From assembly GCA_944363895.1 (NCBI GenBank), contig CALVVP010000037.1, forward strand, positions 1-5,844: DNA of 5,844 nt. The letters are read 5' to 3'. The notes under the pieces are model-generated. The model saw only the letters and a list, made by a program, of their open reading frames with translations, was not told the origin of the DNA and did no database searches. The stretch's first letter is position 1; the number at the start of each line of letters is the position of its first letter. This document shows positions 1-5,822 of this stretch, piece after piece. The translations under genes and the position numbers were made by a program. This stretch comes from an uncultured Bacilli bacterium (lineage in GTDB: Bacteria; Bacillota_I; Bacilli_A; RF39; UBA660).

Positions 1-409
1 CAAGAAAATTCTTTTTATAACATTTATTATTTATAATAACCGCCATCGCTACTTGGTCATTATTATTGACATATAACTGACCAGTTGTTGGCTTATTCGT
101 CATTTCAATTTCATTATAAACATCAGCTAAATTATCAATTTTCATTTTTTTAGCTTCATCAAATAATGATGCCGCATAATAATTATGACCACTACTAACA
201 ATCAATTGGGCAGTCGTCATATCGGCTGATTCTTGAGCATCATTGACCACATTTAAAATTATTGGCGTCGCCATTAAAGATATTATTGCCAATAATATAA
301 TTACTCCTAATAATTCGATTAAAGTAAAACCATAATTTACTCTTATTTTATAAAGGTTTTTGCCCCCATCAGGTTTGCAACTTGCTAATTTATACATATT
401 TTTTTTCAT
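1..409 (-). CDS. Type IV pilin-like prepilin, 3' end beyond window
   Basis: The frame is open from an ATG at 407-409 to the left edge (136 codons, no stop), so the C-terminus is missing. The protein has a basic leader (residues 1-27), then the prepilin peptidase site G27/F28 with the classical FTLIELLG sequence. Glu32 is the +5 Glu of the mature protein, and residues 30-52 form the hydrophobic helix that anchors the prepilin in the membrane and packs into the pilus core. The rest visible (53-136) is a soluble domain start with a Cys at 130. Members of this family are processed by a PilD/ComC-type peptidase and assemble into type IV pili, competence pseudopili or type II secretion-like fibres; which one cannot be told here. 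The start has an AGAGGT ribosome binding site at 418-423, 8 nt away. A second ATG (codon 5) would still leave a 23-residue leader, long for a Gram-positive pseudopilin. It has its own promoter and is separate from the trxB operon. Confidence 0.88.
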   Translation of the reverse strand, partial: MKKNMYKLASCKPDGGKNLYKIRVNYGFTLIELLGVIILLAIISLMATPIILNVVNDAQESADMTTAQLIVSSGHNYYAASLFDEAKKMKIDNLADVYNEIEMTNKPTTGQLYVNNNDQVAMAVIINNKCYKKNFL

Positions 410-435
410 TTATCAATACCTCTATTTCTATATAA

Positions 436-464
436 ATTTTATCTTAAAATAAGTTAATAGTCAA
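436..464 (-). promoter_or_regulatory. Sigma-A type promoter of the prepilin gene
   Basis: A -35 box TTGACT (459-464) is separated by exactly 17 bp from a -10 box TAAAAT (436-441). Transcription should start near 429, giving a short leader that contains the AGAGGT ribosome binding site. It begins right after the T-run of the putative trxB terminator, so the prepilin gene is likely its own transcription unit. Confidence 0.7.
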
Positions 465-468
465 TATT

Positions 469-508
469 AAAAAAAAGAAAAATTTAACAATTAATTTATT
501 TCTTTTTT
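469..508 (-). terminator. Possible AT-rich terminator after trxB
   Basis: Positions 499-508 and 471-480 are perfectly complementary over 10 bp (A-rich arm with one G, T-rich arm with one C). A nested 4-bp TTAA stem with a 3-nt loop lies between them, and on the minus strand the hairpin ends in eight T. The upstream arm lies within the last codons of trxB. The stem has only one G-C pair, so its strength is doubtful, but no better terminator separates trxB from the next promoter. Confidence 0.4.
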
Positions 509-1357
509 CACATTAATAGCGGCTATTGTTGCTTCACCAACAGCAGTTGTTAATTGATAAACATCTTTTTTAATAATATCACCACAAGCAAAGATATAAT
601 CAATATTAGTTTTCATTTTATTATCGACAATAATATAACCATTATCTTTAGTAATATCTTTTAAAAATTCTGTATTTGGTTCATAACCAATAGCTACAAA
701 CATGCCATCTACTTCAAAATCACCTTTATTAGTAATAATTTTATTTAAAATATCATTATCACTACTTAGTGTTTTAATAACACAATCTAATTGAATTTCA
801 ATATTAGATTTATTTTTAATTTGTTCAGCTAAAGTAGCTTCACCTTTAAAATCAGAGCCCCGACCAATAATAATTACTTTTTGACAAATATCCGATAAAT
901 ATAATGCTTCTTCCATAGCAGAATTACTATAACCAACTACAGCTACAGTTTTATTTTTATAAAGATTAGCATCACACACGGCACAATAACTAACATTTTT
1001 TAAATTATTGGTATTTTCTAATTTACGAGTTTTACGTCCGATAGCTAAAATGATTTTTTTCGTAGTAATCGTTTCTAAATCAGTTATTACTTGATGATCT
1101 TTAATATCGATTACTTTACCATAGCGGATTTCAATCCCTAAATTATTAACTTGTTCATAGATTTTATAGGCTAAATCAGGTCCACTTATTTTAGTAAAAC
1201 CCGGATAATTTTCCACAACACTAATTTTATTTAATAAACCACCTGGAGCATCATTATCTAAAATTAAAACATTTAAATTAGATCTTTTTAAATAAATAGC
1301 TGCTGTCATACCGGCAATACCAGCGCCAACCACTACACAATCAAAATCTAATTTCAT
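491..1357 (-). CDS. trxB: Thioredoxin reductase-like flavoprotein with altered NADPH site
   Basis: A 288-residue class II pyridine nucleotide-disulfide oxidoreductase. Visible motifs are the N-terminal FAD dinucleotide fold GAGIAG (11-16), the redox-active pair CAVC followed by Asp (125-129; usual form CATC-D), the AIG motif (105-107), AIGYEPNT (222-229) and the C-terminal FAD motif CGD (258-260). The family passes electrons through FAD and the Cys pair to thioredoxin in the cytoplasm. The NADPH domain is unusual. The usual GGGxSA loop reads GYSNSA (142-147), losing the second Gly of GxGxxA, and the HRRxxxR motif that binds the 2'-phosphate reads GRGSDFK (165-171). This suggests that NADPH is not the natural donor, or is bound weakly; ferredoxin-dependent thioredoxin reductases of clostridia show such losses. 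The ATG lies inside the end of lgt (17-bp overlap), with GGAG at 1365-1368, 7 nt upstream, which points to translational coupling. The symbol is by family; the electron donor is uncertain. Confidence 0.88.
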   Translation of the reverse strand: MKLDFDCVVVGAGIAGMTAAIYLKRSNLNVLILDNDAPGGLLNKISVVENYPGFTKISGPDLAYKIYEQVNNLGIEIRYGKVIDIKDHQVITDLETITTKKIILAIGRKTRKLENTNNLKNVSYCAVCDANLYKNKTVAVVGYSNSAMEEALYLSDICQKVIIIGRGSDFKGEATLAEQIKNKSNIEIQLDCVIKTLSSDNDILNKIITNKGDFEVDGMFVAIGYEPNTEFLKDITKDNGYIIVDNKMKTNIDYIFACGDIIKKDVYQLTTAVGEATIAAINVKKEIN

Positions 1358-2156
1358 CTAAATTCTCCAAATCATTATAACGATTATTTAGTCGTGAACC
1401 ACGCGATTTAACTAATAAAATAATTAAGCCAATAATAACAAAAGCTAGAGATACTATTTGAGCTACTTTAAAGTCAAATAACATTAAACTATCGGTTCTT
1501 AATCCTTCAATTACATATCTACCAATACCATACCATACTAAATATAAACCTGTAGTTTCACCAATTTTACAATAATATCTTCTTCTAAATAATAGTAATA
1601 AAATAAAACCTAATAAACACCATAAAGATTCATATAAGAAAGTAGGGTGGTAGTATACACCATGAATATTCATACCTTCGATAATAAAATTAGGAATAAG
1701 TAAATTTTGTAAAGCTTCTAAAGTAGTAGCTGGTCCATGGGCTTCACCATTGAAAAAATTACCCCAACGACCAATCGCTTGCCCAATAATTAAACCGACG
1801 ACAATAATATCTAACATGCGCCAAGTATTAACTTTATATTTTTTGGTATAAAATATAATAAAAATCAAACCAAATAAAATACCGCCATGGATAGCTAGGC
1901 CACCTTCCCAAATTTTAAATATATCTAATAGGTGATGACTATAGTATTCCCATTCAAAGATACAGTAATATAATCTAGCGCCAATAATACTAAAAATCAT
2001 ACATAATAAAATTAAATTGATGATATAATCTTCAGGTATTTTAAATCTTTTAGATTCTTTTATAATAAATGAACCTCCTACAAAAATACCTAATAAAATC
2101 ATAATCGAGTACCAATATATTTTAATAAAACCTAAATCTAATAAAACCGGATTCAT
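1341..2156 (-). CDS. lgt: Prolipoprotein diacylglyceryl transferase
   Basis: A 271-residue integral membrane protein, near the usual length for Lgt. The enzyme moves a diacylglyceryl group from phosphatidylglycerol to the lipobox Cys of prolipoproteins, the first step of lipoprotein maturation, at the outer face of the cytoplasmic membrane. Family motifs are present in order: IGARLYY (58-64), IWEGGLAIHGG (82-92) with the conserved His at 90, the Lgt signature GRWGNFFNGEAHG (129-141), HPTFLYES (170-177) and GRYVIEGLRTD (212-222) with its conserved Arg and Glu residues. About seven hydrophobic segments can be traced, the last at about 231-249, followed by a charged tail of about 22 residues. 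The start has AAGGAA at 2165-2170, 8 nt upstream, and an extended -10 promoter. The stop is TGA and lies 14 nt beyond the start of trxB, so the two genes form an operon. No key residue appears missing. Confidence 0.97.
   Translation of the reverse strand: MNPVLLDLGFIKIYWYSIMILLGIFVGGSFIIKESKRFKIPEDYIINLILLCMIFSIIGARLYYCIFEWEYYSHHLLDIFKIWEGGLAIHGGILFGLIFIIFYTKKYKVNTWRMLDIIVVGLIIGQAIGRWGNFFNGEAHGPATTLEALQNLLIPNFIIEGMNIHGVYYHPTFLYESLWCLLGFILLLLFRRRYYCKIGETTGLYLVWYGIGRYVIEGLRTDSLMLFDFKVAQIVSLAFVIIGLIILLVKSRGSRLNNRYNDLENLDEIRF
1365..1368 (-). promoter_or_regulatory. Ribosome binding site of trxB inside lgt
   Basis: GGAG sits 7 nt before the trxB ATG and within the last codons of lgt. It supports the chosen trxB start, and ribosomes finishing lgt could reinitiate there. 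Confidence 0.7.
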
Positions 2157-2180
2157 ATTATCAGTTCCTTTCTATTATTC

Positions 2181-2211
2181 ATTATATCATGAATAAATAA
2201 TTTATTAACAA
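2181..2211 (-). promoter_or_regulatory. Extended -10 promoter of lgt-trxB
   Basis: A perfect TATAAT (2181-2186) is preceded by TG one base upstream, making an extended -10 element. A weak -35 candidate TTGTTA (2206-2211) has a 19-bp spacer, longer than ideal, so the extended -10 probably carries the activity. The -35 candidate overlaps the T-run of the upstream terminator. Transcription should begin near 2174, just before the lgt ribosome binding site. Confidence 0.65.
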
Positions 2212-2238
2212 AAAATTCAAGATTTAATACTTGAATTT
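2210..2238 (-). terminator. Hairpin terminator of the DUF4143 ATPase gene
   Basis: On the minus strand AAATTCAAG (2230-2238) and CTTGAATTT (2213-2221) form a perfect 9-bp stem with an 8-nt loop, and six T run through 2210-2215. The first arm shares two bases with the TAA stop codon (2237-2239), so the gene ends directly in its terminator. Confidence 0.7.
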
Positions 2239-3460
2239 AATGATTATTGATAACCGAAGATATCGGAATTATATAATTGGTTTCATCTAGTTTAGTTAAA
2301 TTGTCATAAAAACATATGATACCACCTTGACCGATTTTTTTATCATGACTTTTAATTTTTTTAAAATTTTTAATCATTTCTTTAGTTGGTAAAGCGGTTT
2401 TCTTTATTTCAAAAGGATATAAAGTATTATTTTTGTAAAATAATAAATCAATTTCATTTTTTTCTTTATCACGATAGTATGATATATTGGGACGAATCCC
2501 TTTAGCATTATATGATTTTACTATTTCACTAATAATAAAAGATTCTAAAAAATGACCGGAACTAGAACTCATTTGCAATTCTTTAGCACTACTAAAACCC
2601 GCTAAATAACAAGCTAAACCCGTATCCATAAAAATTATTTTAGGAATATGCGTTAACCGTTTTAAAGAAGAAGACATAAATGGTTCTAACAAATAAACTA
2701 AACCAGAAGTAGTAAGAATCGATAACCAATTAATAGCGGTTGGTACACTAACACCTGCATCATTAGCTAAAGTTGTATAATTTAGCTGTTCGCCAGTTTT
2801 AGAAGCAACACTAACAATAAATTTCCGAAATGATGATTCGTTTCCGACATTAGTCAATAGTTTAACATCTCTGGAAATATAGGTATCAATGTATCCTTGA
2901 AAATATAAATTTGTTGACAGTTCCTGTTCCATATATAGTCTTGGCATGCCACCTTTAAAAATAATTTCAAATATTTTATTAACACTAATCTTCGGAACTT
3001 TATTTAAGGTCATTGGGTCAAATAATTTTTTGTTTTTTACTCTTTTTATTTCTGAATAAGTGAAACTATTTAAATTGATTATTCCAACTCTTCCAGCTAA
3101 AGATTCACTGACATTATTCATTAAATGAAATTGTTGTGACCCAGTCAACCAATACATACCATTTTTTTGCTCTTTATCAACATTAATTTTAATATAGGAA
3201 AATAATCGTGGAGCATATTGCACTTCATCAATTAATAAAGGAGCAGGGTGTTCTTCTAAAAATAATTTGGGGTCTTCTTGAGCTTGTGTTCTTAATACTT
3301 CATCATCCAAAGTAATATATTCCATATTTTGTGGTTTTAAATTCAACAGTAAAGTTGTTTTCCCGACTTGTCTAGGACCTGTTACTAAAAGAACCGGAAA
3401 AGTTTTATTAACTTCTTTAATCATTTGTTCAGCTTCTCTTGAATACATAATCATCACCAT
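2237..3460 (-). CDS. AAA_14/DUF4143 ATP-binding protein with nuclease-like C-terminus
   Basis: A 407-residue protein of the widespread AAA (AAA_14) plus DUF4143 family. The N-terminal ATPase has Walker A GPRQVGKT (28-35), Walker B LLIDE (75-79), a sensor-like TGSQQF (106-111) and AGR (122-124). The DUF4143 part begins around 195 with RDVKLL, then a winged-helix-like stretch (about 210-260) and the family motif FMDTGLACYLAGF (277-289). The C-terminus has the layout of a PD-(D/E)XK nuclease fold: Glu306 in LES, Asp338 in NEID, and Glu351 with Lys353 in EIK, all intact. The cellular role of the family is not settled; DNA binding or processing is an inference. The gene has its own promoter and terminator and seems unrelated to its housekeeping neighbours. 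The start is uncertain: ATG at 3460 falls at the predicted transcription start, whereas the ATG at 3448 (residue 5) has GGTGAT upstream and gives a protein starting MYSREAEQ. I keep the longer form but find the shorter equally likely. Confidence 0.9.
   Translation of the reverse strand: MVMIMYSREAEQMIKEVNKTFPVLLVTGPRQVGKTTLLLNLKPQNMEYITLDDEVLRTQAQEDPKLFLEEHPAPLLIDEVQYAPRLFSYIKINVDKEQKNGMYWLTGSQQFHLMNNVSESLAGRVGIINLNSFTYSEIKRVKNKKLFDPMTLNKVPKISVNKIFEIIFKGGMPRLYMEQELSTNLYFQGYIDTYISRDVKLLTNVGNESSFRKFIVSVASKTGEQLNYTTLANDAGVSVPTAINWLSILTTSGLVYLLEPFMSSSLKRLTHIPKIIFMDTGLACYLAGFSSAKELQMSSSSGHFLESFIISEIVKSYNAKGIRPNISYYRDKEKNEIDLLFYKNNTLYPFEIKKTALPTKEMIKNFKKIKSHDKKIGQGGIICFYDNLTKLDETNYIIPISSVINNH
3453..3458 (-). 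promoter_or_regulatory. Possible Shine-Dalgarno for an internal start of the ATPase gene
   Basis: GGTGAT is complementary to the ATCACC at the 3' end of 16S rRNA and stands 4 nt before the ATG at 3446-3448. No comparable site precedes the ATG at 3458-3460. This favours initiation at residue 5 unless the mRNA is leaderless. Confidence 0.45.
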
Positions 3461-3465
3461 ATATA

Positions 3466-3494
3466 ATTTTATAATATAACTTTATAAAAGTCAA
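3466..3494 (-). promoter_or_regulatory. Sigma-A type promoter of the DUF4143 ATPase gene
   Basis: TTGACT (3489-3494), a 17-bp spacer and TAAAAT (3466-3471) make a near-ideal promoter. The -35 box is the beginning of the third repeat unit, where the repeat sequence departs from consensus after 16 bases and supplies the -10. The expected start point, about 7 nt after the -10, is at 3458-3460, on the first ATG itself. The transcript is therefore leaderless or has only a 10-12 nt leader. Confidence 0.7.
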
Positions 3495-3540
3495 GATATA
3501 TACTTTATAAAAGTCAAGGTATATACTTTACAAAAGTCAA
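3472..3540 (-). repeat. Three tandem 23-bp direct repeats upstream of the ATPase gene
   Basis: Units read on the minus strand are 3540-3518, 3517-3495 and 3494-3472. Each opens with TTGACTTTTRTAAAGT; the first two go on as TATATAYC and match at 21 of 23 positions. The third keeps only the first 16 bases and then becomes promoter. Each unit contains the palindrome ACTTT-3 nt-AAAGT, as in a protein-binding operator. There are no spacers, so it is not a CRISPR array. Copies of the same unit occur beside uvrB at 3756-3824. Confidence 0.85.
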
Positions 3541-3704
3541 AAAATAAATTATTCATTTTATTATTAGTATGTCTTTATTATTCAGCAATATACTAAAATT
3601 ATATCTTTAGTCTTATTTATAAATTATTTATTGACAAGTAATTTATACATATAAACTTTTGTAAAAATAAAATCAATTATTAGAGCTATAGCCAAACCAT
3701 ATAA

Positions 3705-3751
3705 TTCAATATAAAAAGTTAGGAATTATATCCTAGCTTTTTTATATTGAA
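3705..3751 (-). terminator. Long hairpin terminator downstream of uvrB
   Basis: Arms 3705-3724 and 3731-3751 pair over about 20 bp around the loop 3725-3730. The core is TTAGGA/TCCTAG, flanked by A-runs and T-runs, with one bulged base and one pair that is G-U in the plus-strand RNA but C-A in the minus-strand RNA. T-runs follow the core on both strands, so it can work in both directions. It lies 66 nt past the uvrB stop and is the likely uvrB terminator. The slightly better plus-strand pairing is odd because no plus-strand gene is visible. Confidence 0.7.
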
Positions 3752-3755
3752 AAAT

Positions 3756-3824
3756 GATTTCTATTTTATAAAATTCAATATATATACTTTATAAAAGTCA
3801 AAGTATTCACTTTAAATTAGTCAG
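3756..3824 (-). repeat. Second cluster of three 23-bp repeats at the uvrB 3' end
   Basis: Units read on the minus strand are 3824-3802, 3801-3779 and 3778-3756, in the same orientation and with the same 23-bp period as the cluster at 3472-3540. The middle unit matches the best upstream unit at 22 of 23 positions, the last at 19 of 23, and the first is degenerate at 15-16 of 23. The degenerate unit runs into uvrB and includes its last sense codon and stop. Confidence 0.8.
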
Positions 3825-5766
3825 AGCTTTTATATTCAAATAAAATATCTCTTAATTCCATTGCCCTTTCAAAATCTAAGTTTTTAGCTGCTTCTTTCAT
3901 TTCTTTTTCAATTTCAATCATCAATTTTTGTTGATCTTTTTTACTCATTTTACTTGGCTCTTTTTCTAATTCCTTATTATTTGTGACAACTTCTCTAATT
4001 TCTTTAATAATTGTTTTAGGAATAATGTGATGTTCTAAATTGTATTTTTCTTGAATTTCTCGCCGACGATTAGTTTCTTTAATAGCTTTATCCATCGATT
4101 CGCTAGTTGTATCGGCATACATAATAACTCTTCCATTAGCATTTCTAGCAGCGCGACCAATCGTTTGAATCAAACTGCGTTCACTTCTTAAAAAACCTTG
4201 TTTATCAGCATCTAAAATAGTTACTAAACTTACCTCCGGAATATCCAATCCTTCTCTTAATAAGTTAATGCCAACTAAAACATCGTATTTACCTTTTCTT
4301 AATTCGCTAATTATTTTTAATCTTTCTAAGGTTTTAACTTCGGTGTGTAAATAGGCAACTTTAATATCTAATTTTTTTAAATAGTTAGTTAATTCTTCAG
4401 CCATGCGAATAGTTAAAGTCGTAATTAAAGTTCGTTCATTTTTACTAATTTGATTGTTTATTTCATTAATTAAATCATCAATTTGACCTTTAGCAGGTTT
4501 AACGGTTATTAAAGGATCCAATAAACCAGTTGGCCTAATTATTTGTTCGATATATTTATAATCAGTTTTACTTAATTCATAATCACCTGGTGTAGCAGAT
4601 ACACAAATAATTTGATTTATTTTATCTTCAAATTCATTGAATTTTAAAGGTCGATTATCTAAAGCACTAGGTAATCTAAAACCATATTCAACTAAAACTT
4701 CTTTTCTAGCACGATCACCATTATACATGCCCCTTACTTGTGGTAAAGTAACATGCGATTCATCGACAACCATTAAAAAATCGCGATCAAAAAAATCAAT
4801 TAAAGTAGTAGGGGTTGCTCCTGGTGGTTTTAAAGCTAAAGGTCGAGAATAATTTTCCACACCCCGACAAAAACCAGTTTCTTCTAACATCTCTAAATCA
4901 TAGTTAGTTCTTTCTTGTAGTCTTTGATATTCTAATAATTTATTTTCTTTTTTAAATTTTTCTAATTGTTCTTCTAATTCTCGACGAATATTTTTAATAG
5001 CTATTTTTAGTTTATCTTCGCTAGTGACGAAGTGACTAGCAGGGAAGATAGAAATAGATTTTTTATTATTAATTACTTTACCAGTTAAAATATCTACTTC
5101 CGCTATTTTATCGATTTCATCGCCAAAGAATTCAATTCTAATAGCATGGTTGTGTTGTGAAATAGGAACAACTTCTAATATATCGCCTCTAACTCTAAAA
5201 CAACCTCTTTTTAAATCTAAATTATTTCTTTCATATAACATTTCAACTAATTTTTCTAATATTTGATTTCTTTCAACTTTATCGCCAACTGTTAAAGTTA
5301 ACATTTTATTTCGATATTCTTCTTTTTCACCAATACCATAAATACATGACACTGATGCCACGACAATAACATCGCGATTATTTAATAAAGCCGCAGTAGC
5401 TGAATGTCTTAATTCATCAATTTCATCATTAATAGCGGCATCTTTTTCAATATAGGTATCAGTCTTAGCAACATAAGCTTCAGGTTGATAATAATCGTAA
5501 TAAGAGACAAAATATTCTACATGATTATTAGGAAACAATTCTTTTAATTCAGCATATAATTGACCTGCTAAAGTTTTGTTGTGGGCTAAAACGAGGGTAG
5601 GTTTATTCACTTTAGCGATTACATTAGCAATCGTAAATGTCTTACCGGTACCAGTTGCTCCTAATAAAACTTGATATTTTTCATTGTTTTTGATACCTTC
5701 AACTAATTTTTCAATCGCTTGTGGCTGATCACCACTTGGCTGATATTGGGAAACTAATTCAAACAT
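3817..5766 (-). CDS. uvrB: UvrABC excision nuclease subunit B
   Basis: A 649-residue protein, full length for UvrB (about 660-670 in Bacillus subtilis and E. coli). It is the damage-verifying helicase-like subunit of nucleotide excision repair: loaded by UvrA, it probes the strand with a beta-hairpin and recruits UvrC for the two incisions. Motifs in order: Walker A GATGTGKT (36-43); the aromatic beta-hairpin region [11 protein letters not shown] (88-98); the DEAD-like box DESH (335-338); SATPG (390-394); [10 protein letters not shown] (504-513); QTIGRAARN (534-542) with the arginine fingers; and the C-terminal UVR domain (about 612-647), a helical hairpin that contacts UvrA and UvrC. Nothing essential is missing. 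The ATG has GAGGTG at 5775-5780, 8 nt upstream. No SOS (LexA/DinR) box is visible in the short upstream stretch, though the window ends 78 bp before the start. The next gene downstream is not uvrA, which often follows uvrB in Firmicutes. Confidence 0.98.
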   Translation of the reverse strand: MFELVSQYQPSGDQPQAIEKLVEGIKNNEKYQVLLGATGTGKTFTIANVIAKVNKPTLVLAHNKTLAGQLYAELKELFPNNHVEYFVSYYDYYQPEAYVAKTDTYIEKDAAINDEIDELRHSATAALLNNRDVIVVASVSCIYGIGEKEEYRNKMLTLTVGDKVERNQILEKLVEMLYERNNLDLKRGCFRVRGDILEVVPISQHNHAIRIEFFGDEIDKIAEVDILTGKVINNKKSISIFPASHFVTSEDKLKIAIKNIRRELEEQLEKFKKENKLLEYQRLQERTNYDLEMLEETGFCRGVENYSRPLALKPPGATPTTLIDFFDRDFLMVVDESHVTLPQVRGMYNGDRARKEVLVEYGFRLPSALDNRPLKFNEFEDKINQIICVSATPGDYELSKTDYKYIEQIIRPTGLLDPLITVKPAKGQIDDLINEINNQISKNERTLITTLTIRMAEELTNYLKKLDIKVAYLHTEVKTLERLKIISELRKGKYDVLVGINLLREGLDIPEVSLVTILDADKQGFLRSERSLIQTIGRAARNANGRVIMYADTTSESMDKAIKETNRRREIQEKYNLEHHIIPKTIIKEIREVVTNNKELEKEPSKMSKKDQQKLMIEIEKEMKEAAKNLDFERAMELRDILFEYKSSD

Positions 5767-5790
5767 ATTTAATGCACCTCATTCCAAAAT

Positions 5791-5813
5791 AAAAAAGCAA
5801 TAATATTTGCTTT
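5791..5813 (-). terminator. Terminator-like hairpin just upstream of uvrB
   Basis: AAAGCAA (5807-5813) and TTGCTTT (5794-5800) form a 7-bp stem with a 6-nt loop, followed by three more T and an AT-rich stretch on the minus strand. It is probably the terminator of a minus-strand gene lying to the right of the window. It directly follows the -10 box of the uvrB promoter, so the predicted start point falls within its first arm. Confidence 0.5.
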
Positions 5814-5822
5814 ATTATATCA
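5814..5822 (-). promoter_or_regulatory. Extended -10 promoter element of uvrB
   Basis: TG, one base, then a perfect TATAAT (5814-5819), the same extended -10 form as at lgt. No good -35 box is seen 17 bp upstream (GTGTAA). Transcription should begin near 5807, leaving a leader of about 40 nt that carries the GAGGTG ribosome binding site. Confidence 0.6.

Larger units (their letters stand above)
3461..3816. other. 356-bp intergenic region with repeats and terminator
   Basis: This is the only gap over 300 bp. From the uvrB side it holds three 23-bp repeat units, a 47-bp hairpin, about 165 bp of very AT-rich DNA, three more repeat units and the promoter of the ATPase gene. I see no tRNA, riboswitch or convincing gene in the AT-rich middle (3541-3704). 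A copy of the repeat core ACTTTTGTAAA lies there on the plus strand at 3655-3665, opposite in orientation to the arrays. A 23-codon minus-strand frame (3624-3695, TTG start) reads as a hydrophobic peptide but lacks a ribosome binding site. Confidence 0.7.

Noticed and set aside
1341..1343. TGA read as tryptophan (Mycoplasma code)
   Set aside because: TGA ends lgt at the expected length and the Lgt tryptophans checked are TGG; the standard bacterial code fits.
3631..3655. Plus-strand TTGACA as the promoter of a small RNA ending at the 3705-3751 hairpin
   Set aside because: The -35 is perfect, but the only -10-like TATAAA is 13 bp away and nothing suitable sits at 16-18 bp.
3624..3695. Hydrophobic 23-codon frame on the minus strand (TTG start)
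   Set aside because: No ribosome binding site, very short and AT-rich; a decayed gene remnant is possible but cannot be supported.
3472..3824. Repeats as a CRISPR array
   Set aside because: The units adjoin without unique spacers, are only 23 bp and there are no cas genes.
4637..4852. Plus-strand open frame of 71 codons inside uvrB
   Set aside because: It lies wholly antisense to the conserved DESH region of uvrB, has no ribosome binding site and resembles no known protein; it is a shadow frame.
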